Origin: Pseudomonas sp. ANT_J12
GTDB taxonomy: Bacteria > Pseudomonadota > Gammaproteobacteria > Pseudomonadales > Pseudomonadaceae
NCBI RefSeq assembly: GCF_008370045.1
Contig: NZ_VOBN01000018.1
Coordinates: 1-64,000, forward strand
Direction of reading: 5' to 3'
Length of the DNA stretch: 64,000 nt
Shown: piece after piece, positions 43,149 through 50,860 of the stretch
Numbering within the stretch: the stretch's first letter is position 1
Layout: every line of letters starts with the position of its first letter
The notes under the pieces: generated by a model
Seen by the model: only the letters and a program-made list of their open reading frames with translations
Told to the model about the DNA's origin: nothing
The model's database searches: none
Program-made: the position numbers and the translations under genes

Positions 43149-46100
43149 TTAGTTACGCTCTTCGCTGAACGCTGTTGCGGCGACACCCTCAACCTTATTT
43201 ATGGTTTTCTTTGATCGACGTTCCTCTAACAACGTCCTGGGCAACACAAACCCTTCAAAACTGCGCTGGGTGATCGGGTTGTTAGCCTTCTCCGCCCCAA
43301 TCCGATAACGCATCAACCCATCGGCGACGGCAAAGGTCAGGTCCACACTGGTGTCGGTCCTGCCATTGAGATGCCCGCGACTAAGTAGCCGGAACAACGA
43401 CCACGGCCCGCGATAGCTCAGGCTGGCGGTGTTGCCGGTGCTGTGCACCAGGGTCAATTGGCTGCCATTGGTGTTGCCCAGGCTGTTGGGCCACACCACT
43501 CCCGTGCGTTGCGGCGCGCCGTGCTGGTAAGGGATCAATTGGCCGTCGACGCTGAGCATGCTGCTCAGGCGGGTCGCGCTCAGGGCCAAGGGTTCGATGG
43601 TGAGTTGTACGGCCAGGTGGCCGCGATGATTGAAGAAGGTGTCGCGGATACGCTCGACCTTCTTGAGTTGTTCCAGTACGTCGCTACGTACCAAGTAGCC
43701 GCCGAGGCTGTCGGAGTACAGCGCGTCGAGATTGTCTTTGAGGAACACGTTCAGGTATTGATCGTGGAACTGCTGCAGACGCCCCTGCGGGCCGAAGAAG
43801 GCTTCGAAGTCTTCCAGCGAGGCGTCCTCGCCGCTGACCTTGAACGGGTAACGGCCTGCCAGGCGGTCGCGATAGAAGCTATAAATTTCACTGTCCCAGC
43901 GTTTTTCCAGCTCGCGCAAAGCGGCAATCACCAGTACCTGCGAGGTCTGGTCGGCGAGTTTTTTGACCTGCTGGCTCAGTGGTTCGGGCAGGCCCACGGC
44001 GACACGTTGCAGGTTGGCAATCGGGTCGGCACCGCCCAGGGAGAAGCGGTTAAGTACGGTTTTCAGCGCCGCCTTGCCGGGGTCGGGATTGTCGTGCACT
44101 GCTTTGGCGTAGTCGTAGACGGCACTCACCGAGCGCAGGGTTTCTTCGTAATAGGACGGCTGTTCGCCTCGCGCGGTGATCAGCTCGGCCAGACTGGCGA
44201 ACGCCCGCCGGATGCCAACTGCTTGTTGCTGACCGTCCGACACCTTGTCCAACGTCAGCGGTGCCTGCCCTTCGACCAAGGGCTCCGACGGGTAGATCAC
44301 GCTATTGTCGCGCAGAGTTTCCAGCAGACGCCGCAGAGGGGCGGCCGGGCCAGTGATTTGCTCCAGCACGGCCACGCCGTGGCTGAGGTCGTCGAAGTCG
44401 GTGATCGCGAACTGATTCAGCGCACGTCGCCAGCTGTCGACGTAGTCGGCGCTGTATAACGCACGGACCCGCTGGGTCAGTACTTTGCGATCTTCGTCAG
44501 AGTAGTCCAGACGTTGTCGCTCGCCGAGCACCCATTGGTCGATCATCGCCAGTTCGATGATGCCCTTGGTGCCAGGCTCGAAATAGTCCCTGAAGCCCTT
44601 GGCGGTGAGCAGCGGTGCCACCCTCAAGCCGCTCCCCTCTTGATCGGTGCTCAACGAACTGTAGACGATGTCGAACGCCGGACCGACCTCGGTGCGCAGG
44701 TCCAGCGGGCGGTGCAAACGCTCTTGGGCATCCTGTTTCAGGCTCATGTAGACCCGTTCAGCCATAGGCAACTGGCGTAATTGTTGTTGCACTTGGGCAA
44801 TGCGCTCACGGTAGTGCGGCAAATCGGCGTCGGCGTATTTCAGCGCGTAGCCCAGGTGCCCCATCAGATCGGCCTGTAATTGGCCCTGCCCTGGATAGGC
44901 CCGCTGCCACTGTTTGGCAACCCACTCCTCGACGATGGCCGGGCGGCGGTTTTGCCGTTCTTCAAGCATGCGGTAAACGCGCAAGGCCGCCAGTTGCTGA
45001 TTACTGCCGGCGGGCGCGGCGTTGATGGCGTCCAGCACACCGCTGGCAATCGCCGGCAGAAAGCGTTTGGACAGTAGATTCAGATAGGCCTCATCCACCG
45101 TCGGGCCAATTGCCCTCCCCTGATACAGCCCCATATCCGACAGCAACGGCCACGCCTCGCGATAGTCACCGTACACCAGCACCGCATCGCGGATCTGGTC
45201 CAGCGGTACCAGCAGGTTACGGCCAGTGGTGTCGACCTTGGCATCGATGTCCCGCCCACTGAACTCCTGACTCTTGGCCAGGACGCTGGCTGCTTTGTCG
45301 CGGTTGATGTTGAAGTAAAACTGCCAAGTCCCGATGACCACCAAAACGCCCAAGGACGCGACACTGAACCCCGCGATCAGCAGCCGCCGCTTGTTGCGGG
45401 CCACCTTGATGTTGTCGCCGGCCAGGCCCGCTTCGGGGTAGATCACTCGCTGGAACAGTTGCTGGGCAAAGTAGATCGCCGAGCCACCGGTAGGCTTGAC
45501 CTCCGGCGGCGGTGGCGGAAGTTGATACGCCTGCCCCGCTTCTTTGACGAAGGCATTACTCAGGGTGCCTTGCTGCAAGACCGAGGCGAAATACAGCCCG
45601 CGCACCAGCGCCGGGGTGGTGAAACGATCGCTGCCGAGCATTTCGCTCAGGAAGCCGAACAGTGCCGGGCGCAGGCCTGCCATCTGATGCACCAGCGCCT
45701 GCAAGCGATCGCGTTCGGTCAGACCAGATGACGTCCTGACACCGTCGAAAATCTGCTCGTTGAGGCAGACGACAAAGGTTTGGTATTGGCGCGTCAGTTC
45801 CGCCAACCAGACATCAAAGTCATCCACCGCGTCCAGGCTGAAGGTGAAGCCCAGCAGGTCTTCGCGCCCACTGCGCGACAACCGGGCGAAGAACTCTTCG
45901 AAGCCTTCCAGCAGGTCTAACTTGCTCAGCGTCACGTACACCGGCAAGCGCGTGCCCAATTGCCGTGTCAACTCAAACAGCCGGGTGCGCAGCAGGTTGG
46001 CGTGGGCCTTGCGTTGTTCGGGACGTTGCGCCAACAAGGCCTGCACATCGACCACCAACACAACCCCGTTGAGTGCCCGACGGCTGCGGTTGCGCGCCAG

Positions 46101-46637
46101 CCAGTCGAGCAGGTGCTGCCATAGCCGTGGGTGAGTGCCTTCGGGCAATATCGGTTTGACCTTGCCTTGGGTCGCGCCCTGGTACTCGGTGTTATCTGCC
46201 GTTGGCTCCGGGTGACTGAGGAACTCACCCGGCGGGTCGATCAACACCGCCTCGTCACCGATCCACCAATCCACCGGGTAGGCCAGTTGCTCTTCCTGGT
46301 TCGACCTGACACTGGCCTTGGTCACATGGGACAAGGCAAAGCTCTGGTTGGAGCGGGTGATCAGGCTGGTTTTGCCGGCATTTTCCTCGCCCAACACCAG
46401 GTACCACGGCAGTTGGTAGAGCGAACGGCGGCGCTCCATGTTGTTCAGCAAATTGCCCAGGCTGCGGTCCAGCGCCCGTTCCTGCGCCTCGACATAGGGC
46501 AGACAAGGGTCGGCTTGCACCGCGGCCTCATGTTGGCGTTCAAGCTGCAGCCGCTGGTAACGATTACGCACCCGCCATGCCCAGATCAGCAACGGCACCA
46601 CCAACACCACGACGCTGGCCGAGACGCGCATCGCCAA
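43149..46637 (-). CDS. tssM: TssM (IcmF), T6SS inner-membrane ATPase-like protein, N-terminus truncated
   Basis: A 1162-residue IcmF-family protein that with TssJ and TssL forms the T6SS membrane complex. It has a Walker A loop GEENAGKTSL (about 84-93), VDVQALL and YVTLSKLDLL in the cytoplasmic domain, a helix near 410-430 (LIAGFSVASLGVLVVIGTW), then a periplasmic domain and the C-terminal beta domain. Family members begin with two close membrane helices. Here only the second is intact. In-frame codons before the start (IWWLGPQWVWREHQPLSELA) match the end of the first helix but run back to TAG at about 46708 without any start codon. The gene has therefore lost its first 20 or so codons, and initiation from TTG 46637 or ATG 46631 would give a protein with one N-terminal helix. 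Its function is in doubt. Confidence 0.85.
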   Translation of the reverse strand: MAMRVSASVVVLVVPLLIWAWRVRNRYQRLQLERQHEAAVQADPCLPYVEAQERALDRSLGNLLNNMERRRSLYQLPWYLVLGEENAGKTSLITRSNQSFALSHVTKASVRSNQEEQLAYPVDWWIGDEAVLIDPPGEFLSHPEPTADNTEYQGATQGKVKPILPEGTHPRLWQHLLDWLARNRSRRALNGVVLVVDVQALLAQRPEQRKAHANLLRTRLFELTRQLGTRLPVYVTLSKLDLLEGFEEFFARLSRSGREDLLGFTFSLDAVDDFDVWLAELTRQYQTFVVCLNEQIFDGVRTSSGLTERDRLQALVHQMAGLRPALFGFLSEMLGSDRFTTPALVRGLYFASVLQQGTLSNAFVKEAGQAYQLPPPPPEVKPTGGSAIYFAQQLFQRVIYPEAGLAGDNIKVARNKRRLLIAGFSVASLGVLVVIGTWQFYFNINRDKAASVLAKSQEFSGRDIDAKVDTTGRNLLVPLDQIRDAVLVYGDYREAWPLLSDMGLYQGRAIGPTVDEAYLNLLSKRFLPAIASGVLDAINAAPAGSNQQLAALRVYRMLEERQNRRPAIVEEWVAKQWQRAYPGQGQLQADLMGHLGYALKYADADLPHYRERIAQVQQQLRQLPMAERVYMSLKQDAQERLHRPLDLRTEVGPAFDIVYSSLSTDQEGSGLRVAPLLTAKGFRDYFEPGTKGIIELAMIDQWVLGERQRLDYSDEDRKVLTQRVRALYSADYVDSWRRALNQFAITDFDDLSHGVAVLEQITGPAAPLRRLLETLRDNSVIYPSEPLVEGQAPLTLDKVSDGQQQAVGIRRAFASLAELITARGEQPSYYEETLRSVSAVYDYAKAVHDNPDPGKAALKTVLNRFSLGGADPIANLQRVAVGLPEPLSQQVKKLADQTSQVLVIAALRELEKRWDSEIYSFYRDRLAGRYPFKVSGEDASLEDFEAFFGPQGRLQQFHDQYLNVFLKDNLDALYSDSLGGYLVRSDVLEQLKKVERIRDTFFNHRGHLAVQLTIEPLALSATRLSSMLSVDGQLIPYQHGAPQRTGVVWPNSLGNTNGSQLTLVHSTGNTASLSYRGPWSLFRLLSRGHLNGRTDTSVDLTFAVADGLMRYRIGAEKANNPITQRSFEGFVLPRTLLEERRSKKTINKVEGVAATAFSEERN

Positions 46638-46802
46638 CTCGCTCAGCGGCTGATGCTCACGCCAAACCCACTGCGGGCCCAGCCACCAGATGGGGATTTT
46701 CCGAGCCTACCCCTACCCGATCCGCGACCTGCTGCTTGCCCGGAGTTCGAACGCCTTTGCCAACCCGTGAATTTGACGGAGCAAGGCGACCCGCTGCGAG
46801 CG
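46638..46802. other. Rearrangement junction between tssM and tssJ
   Basis: On the left is tssM-like coding sequence up to about 46708. On the right the plus strand leads into tssJ with no recognisable promoter or gene start. The lost 5' end of tssM and the lack of the genes that usually separate or surround these two point to a deletion or inversion endpoint within this interval. Confidence 0.5.
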
Positions 46803-47654
46803 ATGAATGAGGTGGAACCACCAAAACCTCTGGCCGACATTTGCACGGCTGCACCCAAGAACCCCGTCAGCCTGCTCAGCAACCTGCGCCTGGGCACCTT
46901 ATTGCTGGCCTGCCTCACCCTCGGCGGCTGCACCATGCTCGGCAAAGTTGGCCAAGTGATCTGGACCCCGTCGATTCCGGTCGGCGGCCCCAACGATCAG
47001 CCCAGCCGTTACTCCCTGAGCCTGCACGCCAGCGACCACGTTAACCCGCGCCTGATCAGCACCGGCACAGCAACGGATGAAGATGCAAGCCGTGCGCCCT
47101 ACACCCTCAACGTTCAGGCGAGCAACCCGCAAGCACTGACGGACAAAGTGCAAACCCTGCTCAACCACCTTTACGAAAACGTACCCGCCCAGTCGCCGCT
47201 GACATTGGAACCCGAGCCTGTGGTGCCGATGTCGCCCCTCGAAGACACGCTGTTGGGCCAATACGACGCCCAAGGCGTCAGCCTGACCACGCCATGGGGC
47301 AACCCGGCGCTGCAGCACGTCGCCACGCCGATCGCCTTCAAGGTCTTGCAACTGACCGACGACTCGCTGCTGGTCAACGCCAGCCCCCAGGCCATGGCAG
47401 AGGACCTGAAGAAGACCTTGGGCAGTACCTATATCCGCGCCGACGACTACCTGCTCCAGCCCGGCCAATTCAAGTTCGTCGACCTGCGCCCTCTGGACGA
47501 GGACACCCGATTTATCGCGGTGATCGCCAACTACCACAGCACCGACGTCGGCCAGTGGAAACAGCGTCTGCGCGTCGAGCCCAAGGGCCGGCAGTACGCC
47601 GTGCTGGTCCAGTTGGACGCCGAGCAGGTCAGCCTCAAAGGGGAAACCCGATGA
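46803..47654 (+). CDS. tssJ: TssJ, T6SS outer-membrane lipoprotein
   Basis: A 283-residue lipoprotein. The lipobox LTLGGC is near residue 43, with a hydrophobic LGTLLLACLTL before it. The mature part has the TssJ transthyretin-like strands (RYSLSLHASDHVNP, YAVLVQLDAEQV). It anchors the membrane complex to the outer membrane through TssM. The charged stretch before the hydrophobic core is longer than usual, and the upstream frame stays open, so the start is uncertain. An inner start would give a more normal signal. It is followed by tssK with a 13-codon frame between. Confidence 0.8.
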   Translation: MNEVEPPKPLADICTAAPKNPVSLLSNLRLGTLLLACLTLGGCTMLGKVGQVIWTPSIPVGGPNDQPSRYSLSLHASDHVNPRLISTGTATDEDASRAPYTLNVQASNPQALTDKVQTLLNHLYENVPAQSPLTLEPEPVVPMSPLEDTLLGQYDAQGVSLTTPWGNPALQHVATPIAFKVLQLTDDSLLVNASPQAMAEDLKKTLGSTYIRADDYLLQPGQFKFVDLRPLDEDTRFIAVIANYHSTDVGQWKQRLRVEPKGRQYAVLVQLDAEQVSLKGETR

Positions 47655-47692
47655 CGTCATTTTCAGCCGCTTTTGCGCAGAGTAATTACTGA
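47651..47692 (+). other. 13-codon frame bridging tssJ and tssK
   Basis: A frame of 13 codons (MTSFSAAFAQSNY) starts on ATGA overlapping the tssJ stop and stops with a TGA sharing its last base with the tssK ATG. The two overlaps could couple translation of tssJ and tssK. No separate function is claimed, and chance remains possible. Confidence 0.4.
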
Positions 47693-49038
47693 TGAGTTCA
47701 CGCAACCCCGTCATCTGGCATGAAGGTTTGTTCGTCAAACCCCAACACTTCCAGCAACAGGCCCGCGCCGCCGAAGCCGCTGTGCACCAGCGCCTGCACA
47801 GCCTGAACGACGCCCTCTACGGCTTCAGCGAGCTGGAGTTGAACAGCGAATATTTGAGCTTCGGCAAGGTCGCCCTTACCAAGGCGTGTGGAATCATGCC
47901 CGACGGCAGTGTCTTTGATATTCCCCGTGACCTGGCGCCGCCCGCCCCACTGGAGATCGCCGACAGCAGCGCGGTCAACCAGATCGTCTACCTGGCCCTG
48001 CCGTTGCGGTCCAACGGCGCCCTCGAAGTGCGTTGGCCCGACCGCTACGGCAACAGCCGCTACATCGTCCGGCGCGAAGAAATCCGTGATACCCACAGTG
48101 ATGACGGCGACCAAGTGGGCATGGACTTGGCCGTGCCCAACCTGCAACTGATGCTCGAACGCAGTGACCGCAGCGCCTTCACCGGCATCGCCATCGGCAG
48201 GATCAAAGACAAGCGCCCGGATGGCAGCCTGGTGATGGACGAGCATTTCTACCCCACCAGCCTGTCCTTGCAAGCCGTGCCGGCATTGCACCGCTACCTG
48301 GGTGAAGTGGCCGGGCTGATGCGCGAGCGGGCCAAGAACCTGGCTCAGCGTATTGGCTCACCAGGGCAGTCGGGCGTGGCCGATGTCACCGACTTCAACC
48401 TGCTGCAAACCCTCAATCGTTTGTTCCCGTTGTTCCAGCACCTGGCCCGCCAACGCCAAGTCCACCCGGAACGGCTTTACATCGCACTGGCCCAGGCCTG
48501 CGGCGAACTGGTGACCTTTACCGATGAAGGTCACCTGCCCCAGGAATATCCGGCCTACCAGCACGACAACCTGCGCGAGTCCTTCCAACTTTTGGAGCAC
48601 ACCCTGCGCCGCGCCCTGGGCACCGTGCTGCAACCGCGTGCGGTGTCGCTGCCGATCGTCGAGCAGCAGTACGGCGTACGCACCGCTGCGTTGAACGACA
48701 GACGCCTGCTGGACAACGCCGAATTCATCCTCGCCGTGCGGGCCGAACTGCCAGCGGAGAGCCTGCGTCAGCAACTGCCAAAGCAGATCAAGATCAGCTC
48801 CACCGAAGGCTTGGAGCAACTGGTCAGCTTGCAATTGCCGGGCATTCCACTGATGCCGCTGCCGGTGGCGCCACGGCACCTGCCGTTCCATGCCGGCTTC
48901 AGCTACTTCGAACTCGACCGCCATCACCCCACCTGGGAGAGCCTGAGCAGCGGCAGCGGGTTTGGTTTCCATATCGCCGGCGAATTCCCGGAGCTGGAGC
49001 TGCAGTTCTGGGCGATCAGGAGTGAGAAAGATGAGTGA
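47692..49038 (+). CDS. tssK: TssK, T6SS baseplate-to-membrane connector
   Basis: A 448-residue protein with the TssK N-terminus NPVIWHEGLFVKPQHFQQQ, the central GSVFDIPRDLAPPAPLEI and the C-terminal LPFHAGFSYFELDRHHPTWE. TssK trimers link the baseplate (TssEFG-VgrG) to TssL. Its presence without tssEFG in the window means the baseplate must come from elsewhere or be lost. It overlaps tssL by eight bases. Confidence 0.93.
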   Translation: MSSRNPVIWHEGLFVKPQHFQQQARAAEAAVHQRLHSLNDALYGFSELELNSEYLSFGKVALTKACGIMPDGSVFDIPRDLAPPAPLEIADSSAVNQIVYLALPLRSNGALEVRWPDRYGNSRYIVRREEIRDTHSDDGDQVGMDLAVPNLQLMLERSDRSAFTGIAIGRIKDKRPDGSLVMDEHFYPTSLSLQAVPALHRYLGEVAGLMRERAKNLAQRIGSPGQSGVADVTDFNLLQTLNRLFPLFQHLARQRQVHPERLYIALAQACGELVTFTDEGHLPQEYPAYQHDNLRESFQLLEHTLRRALGTVLQPRAVSLPIVEQQYGVRTAALNDRRLLDNAEFILAVRAELPAESLRQQLPKQIKISSTEGLEQLVSLQLPGIPLMPLPVAPRHLPFHAGFSYFELDRHHPTWESLSSGSGFGFHIAGEFPELELQFWAIRSEKDE

Positions 49039-49879
49039 GTCCCTACCCACCGAAGCCTCGCCGCCAGCGGACGACAGCAACCGGATCTTCAGCTATTTGC
49101 AACGGGCCACAACCAGCACAGGGTCAGATGTCGTTGAGGAACAGACCGCGCCCAAACCCGAAACACTACTTGCAGACCCCGAATTCGACATGCGCGGCCT
49201 CGCCTGGAACCCACTGTGCGATGCCGCCACGCCGCTGATTGGTCTGGTCATCCGCCTGCGTCGTTTGGACCGACACAACGACGTGCCCGCGCTGTACCAA
49301 AGCGTCAGCAACCAGATCACCACGATCATGGAAGAAGTCAGTCAGCTCGACTACGACCCCGGCACGCTCAAGGCCTACTCCTACAGCCTCTGTCTGTTGC
49401 TGGATGAGGTGGTCATGAGCACCTCCTGGGGCAAATCCTCAACCTGGAGTGCGCGCTCATTACTTAGCCAATTTCATGAAGAAACCTGGGGTGGCGAAAA
49501 ATTCTTCACGGTGCTGACCCGCATGAGCACTGAAGCCGCCAAATACCAGCACGCGTTGGAGTTCATGTACCAATGCCTGATCTCCGGCCTCAGGGGCAAG
49601 TACGGTAACCAGGCCAAGGGCGATGACGAAATACAAAAGATCATCAACCAACTGCACAGCGTGCTTCGCCCGCTACGCGGTGAAACGCCCAAACGCCTGA
49701 CCGACCCGCTGAGCAACGTCGCGCCGCGCAACTACCGGATCAAACGCGCCTGGCCGTTGTGGACGCCTTGGGCATTGGCCGCCGCTGTGCTGGCCTGCGC
49801 CTACACGATCTACTCGATCCGCCTGAACGCCATCACTCAGGAAGTGCTGGTGTCCCTGGAGCGGATTCTCAACCTGTAA
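49031..49879 (+). CDS. tssL: TssL (DotU/IcmH-like), T6SS inner-membrane protein
   Basis: A 282-residue DotU-family protein. The cytoplasmic hook domain shows NPLCDAATPLIGLVIRLRR, YSLCLLLDEVVMSTSWG and HEETWGGEKFF. A single C-terminal helix (WALAAAVLACAYTIYSI) follows, and there is no peptidoglycan-binding OmpA extension. It partners TssM and TssK. The ATG at 49031 overlaps the tssK end, so translation is coupled. Confidence 0.92.
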   Translation: MSESLPTEASPPADDSNRIFSYLQRATTSTGSDVVEEQTAPKPETLLADPEFDMRGLAWNPLCDAATPLIGLVIRLRRLDRHNDVPALYQSVSNQITTIMEEVSQLDYDPGTLKAYSYSLCLLLDEVVMSTSWGKSSTWSARSLLSQFHEETWGGEKFFTVLTRMSTEAAKYQHALEFMYQCLISGLRGKYGNQAKGDDEIQKIINQLHSVLRPLRGETPKRLTDPLSNVAPRNYRIKRAWPLWTPWALAAAVLACAYTIYSIRLNAITQEVLVSLERILNL

Positions 49880-49984
49880 CCGATTTTCAGCGTGCTCATC
49901 CCGAGCACCTGCAAAGCCATGGCTATGTCGGCCATAACCCGCGCCCCCACGGGTCGCTCAAACACTCGCGACAAGGAGCATGTC

Positions 49985-50497
49985 ATGCCAACACCTGCGT
50001 ACATCAGCATCCACGGCCAAAACCAGGGCCATATCACCAAGGGTGCATTCACCTCTGATTCGGTGGGCAACGTCTATGTGGAAGGCCACGAGGACGAAAT
50101 CCTTGCACAGGAAATCGATCATCAGATCACCACGCCCACTGACCCGCAAAGTGGCCAGCCGGCCGGTCAGCGCGTGCATAAACCGCTGATCTTCACCAGC
50201 GCCCTGAGCAAAGCCTCACCCATGCTCTACCAGGCCCTGGCCACCGGCGAAATGCTGCCGACCGTCGAGGTCAAGTGGTTCCGCACCTCGGGCGACGGCA
50301 AACAGGAACACTTCTTCACCACCAAGCTCGAGGACGCCACCGTCGTCGAGATCCATACCGTGCTGCCTCACGCACAGGACAGCGACAACGCCAACTACAG
50401 CCAGTTGATCAAGACCAGCCTGGCTTATCGCAAGGTCAGCTGGAGCCATGTGGTAGCCGGCACCGAAGCTTCGGATGACTGGCGTAAACCGGCTTAA
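49985..50497 (+). CDS. hcp: Hcp, T6SS tube protein
   Basis: A 170-residue Hcp-family protein. The start PAYISIHGQNQGHITKGAF is typical, with the ring strand KPLIFTSALSKASPMLYQAL and the C-terminal ISWSHV-like SWSHVVAGTEASDDWR. AAGGAG lies six bases before the ATG at 49985. Hcp rings form the tube that is pushed out with VgrG and the effector. A hairpin follows the stop, suggesting mRNA protection or partial termination after this highly expressed gene. Confidence 0.93.
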   Translation: MPTPAYISIHGQNQGHITKGAFTSDSVGNVYVEGHEDEILAQEIDHQITTPTDPQSGQPAGQRVHKPLIFTSALSKASPMLYQALATGEMLPTVEVKWFRTSGDGKQEHFFTTKLEDATVVEIHTVLPHAQDSDNANYSQLIKTSLAYRKVSWSHVVAGTEASDDWRKPA

Positions 50498-50509
50498 CCA
50501 GCAACCGGG

Positions 50510-50545
50510 ACGTTCCGCCGTGCAGGTCGCTGCGCGGCGGAATGT
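50510..50545 (+). promoter_or_regulatory. Stable mRNA hairpin between hcp and the PAAR gene
   Basis: A 16-base stem (50510-50525 with 50530-50545, two G-T pairs) has a GTCG loop. Only a short T-poor tract follows, so it is probably a processing or attenuation hairpin, not a full terminator. It would keep hcp transcript levels above those of the genes after it. Confidence 0.6.
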
Positions 50546-50575
50546 TTACTCATTTGAATTGAATCAGGAGGCGCT

Positions 50576-50833
50576 ATGCCCGCCGTCGTTCTGGTCGGAC
50601 ACGACCATGATTGCCCCTTGTGTGGACCGACCACCGTGGACAGTGGATCGCCGAGTTTCAACGTCAACGGCAGCGCCGTCGCCCGTGTCGGCGACACCCT
50701 CGGCTGCGGTGCTGTGATCACCAGCGGCGCGCCCTCCATGACCATCAACGGACAACCTGTAGCCCGCGTCGGCGACACCACCGACCACGATGGCGAACTG
50801 GAAAACGGTGATAGCAGTTGGTTGATCGACTGA
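50576..50833 (+). CDS. PAAR-domain protein, T6SS spike tip
   Basis: An 85-residue single-domain PAAR protein. The repeats PSFNVNGSAVARVGDTLGC and PSMTINGQPVARVGDTTDHD are the characteristic strands, with His and Cys for the metal at the tip (HDHDCPLC). AGGAGG precedes the ATG. It sharpens the VgrG spike. Since the Rhs protein downstream carries its own PAAR region, this one may load a different effector or serve as the default tip. Confidence 0.92.
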   Translation: MPAVVLVGHDHDCPLCGPTTVDSGSPSFNVNGSAVARVGDTLGCGAVITSGAPSMTINGQPVARVGDTTDHDGELENGDSSWLID

Positions 50834-50860
50834 CACCCACACACTCGACTGGGAGGCTCC

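Noticed and set aside
46131..46802. A 224-codon extension of tssJ upstream into tssM antisense
   Set aside because: The extension is the complement of tssM coding sequence. A TssJ lipoprotein needs its signal near the start.
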